In this document: positions 18,106 to 26,430 of the stretch, piece after piece | Position numbering within the stretch: the stretch's first letter is position 1 | Layout: each line of letters begins with the position of its first letter | Assembly (NCBI GenBank): GCA_902781945.1 | Contig: CACZLE010000002.1 | Span: forward strand, 1-64,000 | Reading direction: 5' to 3' | DNA length: 64,000 nucleotides | Source: an uncultured Eubacteriales bacterium | GTDB taxonomy: Bacteria; Bacillota; Clostridia; Christensenellales; Aristaeellaceae | Program-made: the position numbers and the translations under genes | Notes under the pieces: generated by a model | Seen by the model: the letters and a program-made list of their open reading frames with translations, nothing else | Told to the model about the DNA's origin: nothing | Databases searched by the model: none

Positions 18106-19109
18106 AAACCTTATGCGGCATCCACGCGCCCTCCGGCGACGAAAAGCGCCTGCGTCGGGCGATTCTGGAGGAAGCCCGCAAGCTGTGCGGCGAGGAAAAC
18201 GTGCGCATTGACCGCATGGGCAACGTGCTGTGCCATAAAAAGGGCACGGAGGTGGGCCGGCCCCACGTGTGCGTATCCGCCCATATGGACGAGGTGGGCT
18301 TCATTATCCTCAGCGCCACCGACGACGGCCTGCTGCAATTCCGCCCCATCGGCAGCATCGATCCCCGGGTGGTGGTGAGCAAGCGCGTGCTGGTAGGGGA
18401 AGACCTGCTGCCCGGCGTCATCGGGGCCCTGGCCATCCATCTGCAAACCCGGGAGGACCGGGAACGGGTGCTGGGCTATGACAATCTGTACATCGACATT
18501 GGCGCCAAGGACAAGGACGAGGCCCTGGGCAAATGCCCGCCGGGCACCTACGCTTATTTCGACACACCCTATACGCCCTTCGGCGACGGCTTCGTATGCG
18601 CCAAAGCCCTGGATGACCGGGTGGGCTGCTACAACCTTTTGCAGTTGATGCAAAGCGGCTATCCCGGCGACGTGACCTTCTGCTTCGTCACCCAGGAGGA
18701 GGTGGGCCTGCGGGGCTCCATCGGCGCTGCCTTCACCGTGCGGCCCGACGTGTGCATCAATCTGGAGGGCACCGCGGCCAACGATTTGGGCGACGTGGAG
18801 AGGCGGGACGAGGTGTGCTGCGCGGGCCAAGGCGTGGCGGTGAGCTTCATGGACCGCAGCAGCGTCTATCAGAGAAAGCTGTTCAAAAAGCTGCTGGCCC
18901 TGGCGGACGCCGGAGATATCCCCCACCAAGTGAAGCGCGGCGTCACCGGCAGCAACGACGCGGCCAATTATCAGCGGGCCGCCGGTGGCGCTTTGGCCTG
19001 CACCCTGTCCGTGCCCTGCCGCTATATCCACAGCGGGGCTTCGGTATGCTGCCTGGACGACATCGACGCCCAGTATCGGCTGACCCGCGCGTTCCTGCTG
19101 AACGCCTGA
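18096..19109 (+). CDS. M42 family aminopeptidase, copy 2
   Basis: The 337 residues keep the M42 plan: HMDEVG, ALDDRVG, TQEEVG and RYIHSG. At the fifth metal-site position it has INLEGTAANDLGD, a Glu where copies 1 and 3 have the Asp of DVT. Glu occurs in one subset of the family as I recall it, so this copy may have a different metal or substrate preference. GGAGGGATGAATT leads to the ATG inside the end of copy 1. Confidence 0.92.
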   Translation: MDLKTLCGIHAPSGDEKRLRRAILEEARKLCGEENVRIDRMGNVLCHKKGTEVGRPHVCVSAHMDEVGFIILSATDDGLLQFRPIGSIDPRVVVSKRVLVGEDLLPGVIGALAIHLQTREDRERVLGYDNLYIDIGAKDKDEALGKCPPGTYAYFDTPYTPFGDGFVCAKALDDRVGCYNLLQLMQSGYPGDVTFCFVTQEEVGLRGSIGAAFTVRPDVCINLEGTAANDLGDVERRDEVCCAGQGVAVSFMDRSSVYQRKLFKKLLALADAGDIPHQVKRGVTGSNDAANYQRAAGGALACTLSVPCRYIHSGASVCCLDDIDAQYRLTRAFLLNA

Positions 19110-19126
19110 GAAGGAGGAAATAACTT

Positions 19127-20119
19127 ATGCTTCGGGATACACTCAAAACCCTGCTTTCCGCCTATGGCCCCAGCGGCAACGAGCACGCGGTGGCCGAGGC
19201 CGTCAAGGGCCTGATCGCCGCCCACGTGGACAGCATGCGGGTGGACGCGCTGGGCAACCTGATCGTGGAAAAATTCGGCACGGACGAGCATGGCAAGCGC
19301 ATCATGTTCTCCGCCCACATGGACCACATCGGCTATGTGGTGACAAATATTGAAGAAAACGGCTTCCTGCGGGTCAACAACGTGGGCGGCATCAGCCTGA
19401 ATCTGTCCACCGCCCGGCACGTGATCTTTGAAAACGGCGTGGAGGGCGTGCTGTATTGCGAGCCTGCCAAGGGCGAGGAAAAGGCCATGCGGCACCTGTT
19501 CATCGATATCGGCGCGGAGAGCAAGGAGGACGCCGAGCAGGTGGTGCAGCTGGGCGATATGGCGGTGTACGCGCCGGACTATATCGAATTGGGCGACCAC
19601 CGGGTGGCCAGCCCCGCCATGGATGACCGCTGCTGCTGCGCCCTGCTGTGCGAACTGCTGATGTACCTGGACGAGCCCAGAAACACCGTGGTGGGCGTCT
19701 TTTCCAGCCAGGAGGAGGTGGGCGTGCGCGGAGCCAAGGTGGCGGCGTACAGCGTCAACCCCGATATCGGCGTGGGTCTGGACGTGACCGCCTGGGGCGA
19801 TACCCCGGAGGTTAAGCTGCCCGCGGTGGAATTAGGAAAGGGCGCGGCGGTGAAATTCATTGACCGCAGCATGATCGCCTCCCCTGCCGTGCGCGACGCC
19901 CTGCTGAAAGCCGCCGAGGACGCGGGCGTGCCCGCCCAGCGCGAGGTGCTGCCCTTCGGCGGCCAGGACGGCAGCGCCATCCAGCATACCCGGGCTGGCG
20001 TGCCCGCGGGTTGCCTGTCCATCCCCTGCCGCTACGTCCATTCCCCCGTGGAGACCATCGACATGCGGGATATGGAAGGAGCCCTCAAGATTTTGCTCAA
20101 GTTTGTGGAGAATGCGTAA
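19127..20119 (+). CDS. M42 family aminopeptidase, copy 3
   Basis: The 330 residues have the complete M42 set: HMDHIG, AMDDRCC, SQEEVG, LDVTAWGDTP and RYVHSP. It begins 17 bases after copy 2 with AAGGAGG before the ATG. The three copies differ clearly from each other, so the array is old and not a recent duplication. They could form mixed TET particles or work on different peptide ends. Confidence 0.92.
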   Translation: MLRDTLKTLLSAYGPSGNEHAVAEAVKGLIAAHVDSMRVDALGNLIVEKFGTDEHGKRIMFSAHMDHIGYVVTNIEENGFLRVNNVGGISLNLSTARHVIFENGVEGVLYCEPAKGEEKAMRHLFIDIGAESKEDAEQVVQLGDMAVYAPDYIELGDHRVASPAMDDRCCCALLCELLMYLDEPRNTVVGVFSSQEEVGVRGAKVAAYSVNPDIGVGLDVTAWGDTPEVKLPAVELGKGAAVKFIDRSMIASPAVRDALLKAAEDAGVPAQREVLPFGGQDGSAIQHTRAGVPAGCLSIPCRYVHSPVETIDMRDMEGALKILLKFVENA

Positions 20120-20159
20120 GTGATCATGGTAATGGTAAGATGAAGCAGTATTCTTCGCC

Positions 20160-20189
20160 TTGACAGTCTAACGAGGCCTGCGCTATAAT
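20160..20189 (+). promoter_or_regulatory. Consensus promoter of the heptad-repeat gene
   Basis: TTGACA (20160-20165), an 18-base spacer and TATAAT (20184-20189): both hexamers are perfect consensus. Confidence 0.85.
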
Positions 20190-20216
20190 CAAATCAAGGC
20201 ACAGGAGGCGATTGCG

Positions 20217-20630
20217 ATGGAAAACCAGGAATTAAAACTTATTTTGGACGCAATGAGTGACATGGAACAGCGGATCAACGATAAGTTCGTTGCCATGGAA
20301 CAGCAGTTCAATAGCAAATTCGACGCTATAGACACAAAATTTGATTCCATAGACAAAAAATTTGATGCCATTGATAAAAGATTCGATTCCATAGACAAAA
20401 GATTCGATTCTATGGATAAAAGAATCGACTCCATGGAGAAGCGGGTCAATGACCGCTTTGACCGTATCGAATCCAAGCTGGACGCTACATTCGACCAGGT
20501 TTCCGCGCTCACTGAGTCCGTAACCGTGCTTCAATCCGACATGGCCGAAGCCAAGCGCGATATTCGCGCGATCCAAGAAGTGGTTACGCAGCACGACGAG
20601 GAAATCATTACGCTAAAGCGAGTCCGCTGA
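20217..20630 (+). CDS. Heptad-repeat coiled-coil protein
   Basis: The 137 residues are almost all coiled coil. From about 33 to 75 a seven-residue unit of the type K(F/R)D(S/A)(I/M)DK repeats six or seven times, visible in the DNA as 21-base repeats (about 20316-20440). The rest continues with heptads. There is no membrane segment or signal. Similar proteins occur in many Bacillota and some phages without firm function. It stands alone, with a strong promoter, AGGAGG and a terminator, so it is probably well expressed. Confidence 0.8.
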   Translation: MENQELKLILDAMSDMEQRINDKFVAMEQQFNSKFDAIDTKFDSIDKKFDAIDKRFDSIDKRFDSMDKRIDSMEKRVNDRFDRIESKLDATFDQVSALTESVTVLQSDMAEAKRDIRAIQEVVTQHDEEIITLKRVR

Positions 20631-20642
20631 AGAAAATAATAG

Positions 20643-20676
20643 CCGCTCCGGGATGACCGGAGCGGTATTTGTTTTG
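20643..20676 (+). terminator. Terminator after the heptad-repeat gene
   Basis: CCGCTCCGG / CCGGAGCGG (20643-20651, 20657-20665) followed by TATTTGTTTT. Confidence 0.85.
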
Positions 20677-20685
20677 GATGTATGA

Positions 20686-21000
20686 TTATTTGATCACCGG
20701 ATAGAACCCATGCGCTCTTGCAAATTCTTCCCCAAGGCTGCCCGCGCTGCATTCGATAAACAGATTGTCGCAGCCCTCAAAAGCATCGGGGGCGATATAG
20801 GTCAGGCTGTCGGGGAGGTTGATGTATTGGAGGTTTGAGCAGTTTGCAAAGGCAAACCGTTCTATTCTCGTTCCCCATTCTCCATCATCCTTATAAACTT
20901 CTATTGTATAAGATTCTGCACCATTAATGGGTTTCACAGAGAATGTCACCGGCTGTCCCTGTATCACTTGTTTGGATACTGTTATCTCAGGTTCTTCCAT
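20686..21000 (-). CDS. BspA-type leucine-rich repeat fragment, probable gene remnant
   Basis: The 104 residues contain a short beta-rich stretch and then one and a half BspA-type (LRR_5) repeats (FANCSNLQYINLPDSLTYI, then DAFEGCDNLFIECSAGS). Surface proteins of this kind usually have many repeats and a signal peptide; both are missing. Upstream, an ATG at 21073 with GGAGATGATTTT reads MKKQIIYT and stops, but a one-base shift would join it to this frame. I read it as a gene that lost its middle. AAGGGG before the ATG at 21000 could still allow expression. Confidence 0.5.
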   Translation of the reverse strand: MEEPEITVSKQVIQGQPVTFSVKPINGAESYTIEVYKDDGEWGTRIERFAFANCSNLQYINLPDSLTYIAPDAFEGCDNLFIECSAGSLGEEFARAHGFYPVIK

Positions 21001-21131
21001 ATCATCCCCTTGAGTAATACAGATTTCGACAGACTTTTCAAAAATCTCATGTGTAAATGATCTGCTTTTTCATAAAATCATCTCCATTTTTATCATATCA
21101 CATTTCATTTTCCTGTTCAATCTACTTTTTC

Positions 21132-21160
21132 TTGACATTCCCACCCGAAAACAGTATAAT
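21132..21160 (+). promoter_or_regulatory. Consensus promoter of alaS
   Basis: TTGACA (21132-21137), 17 bases, TATAAT (21155-21160), a perfect sigma-A promoter at the head of the T-box leader. Confidence 0.88.
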
Positions 21161-21166
21161 GCTGAC

Positions 21167-21402
21167 TTGTAATTGAACAAAAACGCCGAAGCAGCCAAGT
21201 ATTCATGCCCTGCAGCGAGCCGGTGACAGTGCAAGACCGGCAACGCGTGAAGAAGCCCCTGCCGAGTTGATCGCCCGAAGCAGCAGTAAGGCGATCCGGT
21301 TCCCTGCCGTTATCAGGAAATGAGGTGGGCGCGCAAGCGCCAATTGAAGTGGTACCGCGAATCTGTGTCTGTTCGTCTTCAAAATGAGCAGGCACAGTTT
21401 TA
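21167..21402 (+). promoter_or_regulatory. T-box leader, alanine-responsive
   Basis: The leader before alaS carries the T-box sequence AGTGGTACCGCG at 21348-21359. A candidate specifier GCC (Ala) lies in GAAGAAGCCCC near 21254, an apical stem I built on GAGCCGG / CCGGC precedes it, and a stem III of GATCGCC / GGCGATC follows. The terminator CTGTGTCTGTTC / GAGCAGGCACAG (21363-21374, 21386-21397) with a TTTTAT tract comes next. In this class uncharged tRNA-Ala binds the leader and prevents termination. The AlaRS gene downstream fits the specifier. Confidence 0.88.
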
Positions 21403-21422
21403 TATTGAAAAGGAGAAGAAAA

Positions 21423-23393
21423 ATGAAGCAACTGTCCTCCAACGAGCTGCGCAGCATGTGGCTGCGGTTCTTCCAGGAAAAGAGCCACGCCGTGATCCCC
21501 TCCGCCTCCGTCATTCCCGAAAACGACCCCACTGTGCTCTTTACCACCGCGGGCATGCATCCCCTGGTGCCCTATCTGCTGGGCCAGAAGCATCCCCAGG
21601 GCACCCGCCTGACCGACGTGCAGAAGTGCATCCGCACCGGCGATATTGACGAGGTGGGCGACATGAGCCACCTGACCTTCTTTGAAATGCTGGGCAACTG
21701 GAGCCTGGGCGACTATTTCAAGAAGGAAATGATCCCCTGGAGCTGGGAATTTTTGACCAGTCCCGAATGGCTGGGCATTGACAAGGACAAGCTGGCCTTC
21801 ACCGTGTTTGAGGGCGACGACGACTGCCCTCGGGACGAGGAAGCGGCCAATCTGTGGCGCAGCTGCGGCGTGAAGGACGACCATCTGTTCTATCTGCCCA
21901 AGGAGCACAACTGGTGGGGCCCCGCCGGCGTCACCGGCCCCTGCGGTCCCGATACCGAAATGTTCATCATTACCAAGGAGCCCTGCGGCCCCGACTGCTC
22001 CCCTGCCTGCCATTGCGGCGCGTATCTGGAGATCTGGAACGACGTCTTTATGCAGTACAACAAGCAGAAGGACGGCAGCTTTATTCCCCTGGAGCAGAAG
22101 AACGTGGACACCGGCATGGGCCTGGAGCGCACCATCTGCGTGCTGAACGGCAAAAAGAGCGTGTACGAAACTGACGTGTTCGCCCAGATCCTGGCCAAGA
22201 TCGAGGAGCTGTGCGGCAAGAAATACAACCCCGACGACGAAAACACCAAGGCCTTCCGCATCGTGGCCGACCATATGCGCACCGCCACCTTCATCATCGG
22301 CGATCCCCGCGGCATCGGCCCCAGCAACGTGGGCCAGGGCTACATCCTGCGCCGCCTGATCCGCCGCGCCGTGCGCTACGGCATGGAGCTGGGTCTGGGC
22401 GAAGGCTTCACCGCCAAGGTGGCCCAGGTGATCATCGACCAGTACAAGGAAGTGTATCCCGAGCTGGAGCAGAACGCCGCCTTCGTCATCGAACAGCTGA
22501 CGCTGGAGGAAGGCCGCTTTGCCCGCACCCTGAAGCAGGGCGAAAAGGAATTTGAAAAGGTGCTGTTCAACATCAACCGCACCCGCAGCGCCATGGACAA
22601 GATCATCGCCGACGACACCCTGGCCTCCGCCGAGGAAGCCGTCAAAGCTCACGTGCTGCGTCCCCAGCCCGACATGGTGGCCGCCATTGAGGCCGTGAAG
22701 GCCGGGGATCTGGAGGCCGTGAAGCGCGAGTGCGCCGCCATCCGGGAGCGCCAGAGCGTCATTGATGGCCGCAGCGCCTTCAAGCTCTACGACACCTATG
22801 GCTTCCCCATCGAAATCACCAAGGAGCTGGCCGCCGAGCACGGCCTGACCGTGGACGAGGAGGACTTCAAGAAGCGTTTCGAGCAGCATCAGGCCACCAG
22901 CCGCAGCGGCGCGGAGCAGATCTTCAAGGGCGGCCTGGCCGACCACAGCGAGCAGACCACCTGCCTGCACACCGCCACCCATCTGCTGCAGGCCGCCCTG
23001 CGCAAGGTGCTGGGCGACGAAGTGAAGCAGAAGGGCAGCAACATCACCGCCGAGCGTCTGCGCTTTGACTTCACCTTTGGCCGCAAGGTCACGCCCGAGG
23101 AGCTGAAAGAGGTGGAGCGCCTGGTGAACGAGGCCATCGAGGCCAACGTGCCCATCACCATGGAGGAAATGACCGTGCCCGAAGCCAAGGCCCAGGGCGC
23201 CATCGGCCTGTTTGAGAGCAAGTACGGCGAGATCGTGCGCGTGTACACCATGGGACAGTTCAGCAAAGAAATCTGCGGCGGCCCCCACGCCGACCGCACC
23301 GGCGATCTGGTGTCCTTCAAGATCCTGAAAGAAGAAGCCTCCTCCGCCGGCGTGCGCCGCATCAAGGCCACCATCGGACGGAAAGCGGAGTAA
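21423..23393 (+). CDS. alaS: Alanyl-tRNA synthetase lacking the C-Ala domain
   Basis: About 656 residues, against roughly 870 in most bacteria. The class II catalytic core is complete (TTAGMHPLVPYLLG, TGDIDEVGDMSHLTFFEMLG, GMGLERT), as is the editing domain (CLHTATHLLQAAL and the zinc motif CGGPHADRTG). The chain ends right after the editing domain (AGVRRIKA), so the C-terminal tRNA-elbow-binding C-Ala domain is absent. An extra segment of about 55 residues (about 390-445) stands between core and editing domain, before SAFKLYDTYGFP. AAAGGAGAAG precedes the ATG. A terminator follows 15 bases after the stop, so there is no lost 3' half nearby. Confidence 0.93.
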   Translation: MKQLSSNELRSMWLRFFQEKSHAVIPSASVIPENDPTVLFTTAGMHPLVPYLLGQKHPQGTRLTDVQKCIRTGDIDEVGDMSHLTFFEMLGNWSLGDYFKKEMIPWSWEFLTSPEWLGIDKDKLAFTVFEGDDDCPRDEEAANLWRSCGVKDDHLFYLPKEHNWWGPAGVTGPCGPDTEMFIITKEPCGPDCSPACHCGAYLEIWNDVFMQYNKQKDGSFIPLEQKNVDTGMGLERTICVLNGKKSVYETDVFAQILAKIEELCGKKYNPDDENTKAFRIVADHMRTATFIIGDPRGIGPSNVGQGYILRRLIRRAVRYGMELGLGEGFTAKVAQVIIDQYKEVYPELEQNAAFVIEQLTLEEGRFARTLKQGEKEFEKVLFNINRTRSAMDKIIADDTLASAEEAVKAHVLRPQPDMVAAIEAVKAGDLEAVKRECAAIRERQSVIDGRSAFKLYDTYGFPIEITKELAAEHGLTVDEEDFKKRFEQHQATSRSGAEQIFKGGLADHSEQTTCLHTATHLLQAALRKVLGDEVKQKGSNITAERLRFDFTFGRKVTPEELKEVERLVNEAIEANVPITMEEMTVPEAKAQGAIGLFESKYGEIVRVYTMGQFSKEICGGPHADRTGDLVSFKILKEEASSAGVRRIKATIGRKAE

Positions 23394-23407
23394 TCGCATA
23401 AAAAGAG

Positions 23408-23440
23408 TGCCCTGCCGAATCAATCGGCAGGGCATTTTAT
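23408..23440 (+). terminator. Terminator after alaS
   Basis: TGCCCTGCCGA / TCGGCAGGGCA (23408-23418, 23424-23434) followed by TTTTATAT. Confidence 0.88.
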
Positions 23441-23615
23441 ATGGTCTGCTTCATACCTTGCGGCTTCGCTCATGCGGACATTGAAAGAAGCTTTCTTTTT
23501 TGCTTGGATATATAATTGGTACAAAACAAACAAGCAAACAAAAGAAAATCTACCTATTGATACTATTCCCTGATTAAAACAAGACATTGAAAAACAGAAA
23601 TATGACGGGGTTCCG

Positions 23616-23663
23616 TTGAGGGCGCTGCCCTCAAGCTCCTGCTGGGGTGCATGTTGCACCCCA
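23616..23663. repeat. Double-hairpin element 1
   Basis: TTGAGGGC / GCCCTCAA (23616-23623, 23627-23634) and TGGGGTGC / GCACCCCA (23643-23650, 23656-23663) are joined by an 8-base spacer of CTCCTGCT type. GGGGTTCC precedes and AGACCCCGCC follows. I recall this hairpin-spacer-hairpin form as a dispersed repeat in Clostridia. Confidence 0.5.
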
Positions 23664-23740
23664 GACCCCGCCAATGGCGGATGTTGCGCAGCTTCGATAA
23701 CAAGCAACTTCCCGCAATTTCTTGGATAACGCAGACCACC

Positions 23741-23866
23741 GCTTCCGGGCAGCCAGCTTCGCTGGCGTGCTGTGCGCAAAGCGCACAGCGAAAAACCGCT
23801 GGACAGACCAGAAAATGAATGCATTCATTTTCTAGCTGACCATCGGTTTTTCTAATGCCCGGAAGC
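23741..23866. repeat. Branched palindromic element
   Basis: Outer arms GCTTCCGGGCA (23741-23751) and TGCCCGGAAGC (23856-23866) enclose two side hairpins (GCCAGC/GCTGGC and CTGTGCGC/GCGCACAG), a middle stem GAAAAACCG / CGGTTTTTC (23790-23798, 23844-23852) and a perfect 24-base palindrome at 23810-23833. As RNA or single-stranded DNA this would fold into a multi-arm structure. No coding potential was seen. Confidence 0.5.
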
Positions 23867-23939
23867 ACTCTTTTGCGCCATTAAAGTTTCAGGCGCAGAT
23901 TGTTTGATATTGTTTTCAAGCCCGTTCGCCCGCTGAGGT

Positions 23940-23990
23940 CCAGGAGATGAAATCTCCTGGTGCGGGGTCTTAGGGGCCGCAGAGGCCCCT
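23940..23990. repeat. Double-hairpin element 2
   Basis: CCAGGAGAT / ATCTCCTGG (23940-23948, 23952-23960) and AGGGGCC / GGCCCCT (23972-23978, 23984-23990). Its spacer contains GCGGGGTCTT, the reverse complement of the AGACCCCGC flank of element 1, so the two copies lie in opposite orientation. Confidence 0.5.
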
Positions 23991-24053
23991 ATCGTTCTCC
24001 TCTTGCCTATTTCTGTTTCTTGTGTAGCATTCTAATCAGGTATCAGTATGATA

Positions 24054-24097
24054 TCATCCTGAGCTGCTCGCAGCGAAGTCGAAGGATCTAAAATCTT
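24054..24097. repeat. ATCCTGAGC...GAAGGATCT repeat element
   Basis: TCATCCTGAGC followed by GCAGCGAAG and GAAGGATCT matches a short dispersed element that I recall from many bacterial genomes. It lies just past the 3' end of the GNAT gene and might serve as a transcript end. Confidence 0.45.
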
Positions 24098-24104
24098 ACA
24101 AATT

Positions 24105-24524
24105 CTATATCTTTTTTACCAGGATCAGCTCCATGGGCTGCTCATGGCCCGGGATATCGATAACAAAGCCGCCACAATCCCGATAACCGAGCTTCCTGTA
24201 AAAATGCTGGGCTTCCTCATCTGCCTGCGTGGAGGTCATGATCATATCATAGCCCAGATCGCGCATATCCGATTCCCAGCGCTGCATCAAGAAACGGCCA
24301 TAGCCCTTACGCTGAAAATCCTTTGCAATAAAGAGCAGGGTACAAAATGGCGTATTGTCCCAGAACAGATTATAACGGAGCAAGCCGATCGGCTTTCCAT
24401 TTTCAGAAAGCACATAACCCTGCTTTTGCCTGACCTTCTCCGCAAATTCCAGGATGGGCAAATGCTTATCAAGGGTGTACCAAAAGGGTTGATCGGACAT
24501 TTGGACCGTTCGGATTTCCGGCAT
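24105..24524 (-). CDS. GNAT family N-acetyltransferase
   Basis: The 139 residues form one GNAT domain with a KDFQRKGYGRFLMQ acetyl-CoA loop and AQHFYRKLGY near the end. The substrate is unknown. It begins three bases past the stop of the next GNAT gene upstream, so the two form an operon. Confidence 0.88.
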   Translation of the reverse strand: MPEIRTVQMSDQPFWYTLDKHLPILEFAEKVRQKQGYVLSENGKPIGLLRYNLFWDNTPFCTLLFIAKDFQRKGYGRFLMQRWESDMRDLGYDMIMTSTQADEEAQHFYRKLGYRDCGGFVIDIPGHEQPMELILVKKI

Positions 24525-24527
24525 CGC

Positions 24528-24974
24528 TCACACCGCCTTGCAATAAATCATCACGTACCGCTCTCCCCTTTGGTACATATCGTTGTCCTCGGGGACGGGC
24601 ACTGTGCACAGAAAGTCGCAACCCGCCAGCTGGCAGGTGCGAGAGGAGGCATGATTGGCGGGATCGCAGGTGATAAAGACATACCGCAAATCGTGTTTGG
24701 CGGCCAGCTGGAACAGCAGCTTACAGGCGTGGGCGGCATAATGATGGCCTCGATGGATATCATCGACGGCATAACCGATGTTGCCGCCAAAGAACAGGCT
24801 CATGGTGTGACCGATGCGCAGATCGCAGACGCCCACCGCCGTACCATCTTGCAGGCAGATATCGAATTTATAGGCTGGCACATATTTTTTGACGGGATCG
24901 GCGGGAGCGGCCTCCCGAAGGCGTAGCCAGATCACATCATCCCGCAGATCGTCGGTATTCAAAAAAGCAAACAT
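24528..24974 (-). CDS. GNAT family N-acetyltransferase
   Basis: The 148 residues are GNAT-like: GVCDLRIGHTMSLFFGGNIG is the central strand pair, and DDIHRGHHYAAHACKLLF stands at the acetyl-CoA loop. CDPANHASSRTCQLAGCDF follows the usual N-S-R pattern of RimJ-type enzymes. AAGGGGAAAGG leads to the ATG. The substrate is unknown. Confidence 0.85.
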   Translation of the reverse strand: MFAFLNTDDLRDDVIWLRLREAAPADPVKKYVPAYKFDICLQDGTAVGVCDLRIGHTMSLFFGGNIGYAVDDIHRGHHYAAHACKLLFQLAAKHDLRYVFITCDPANHASSRTCQLAGCDFLCTVPVPEDNDMYQRGERYVMIYCKAV

Positions 24975-24992
24975 CGGCCTTTCCCCTTTTGC

Positions 24993-25027
24993 AAAAAACC
25001 GCCGCTCATGAAGCGGCGGCGATTTTT
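24993..25027 (-). terminator. Terminator after ftsZ
   Basis: CCGCCGCT / AGCGGCGG (24999-25006, 25012-25019) flanked by A6 and T6 runs. It ends the ftsA-ftsZ transcript on the minus strand and could act both ways. Confidence 0.85.
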
Positions 25028-25037
25028 TGGTTATAGC

Positions 25038-26393
<1,356 letters not shown>

Positions 26394-26430
26394 AACGTCC
26401 CTCCCGGTAATGTTATTGAAAAACCCGGCG

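Larger units (their letters stand above)
23441..24104. other. Gene-free stretch rich in hairpin repeats
   Basis: No open frame here has a ribosome site or protein-like content. The stretch begins AT-rich and then holds two double-hairpin elements, one branched palindrome and one ATCCTGAGC...GAAGGATCT element, each listed separately. It looks like a dumping ground of non-coding dispersed repeats between alaS and the GNAT pair. Confidence 0.6.

Noticed and set aside
20316..20440. Regular 21-base repeats that could suggest a CRISPR or minisatellite
   Set aside because: The repeats follow without spacers, keep the reading frame and encode heptads of a coiled coil.
21117..23435. A minus-strand open frame of over 700 codons opposite alaS
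   Set aside because: Same shadow type: antisense to alaS, no start signals, composition unlike real proteins.
23420..23868. Small minus-strand frames in the repeat-rich gap
   Set aside because: They run through the palindromes and hairpins, lack ribosome sites and overlap the alaS terminator.
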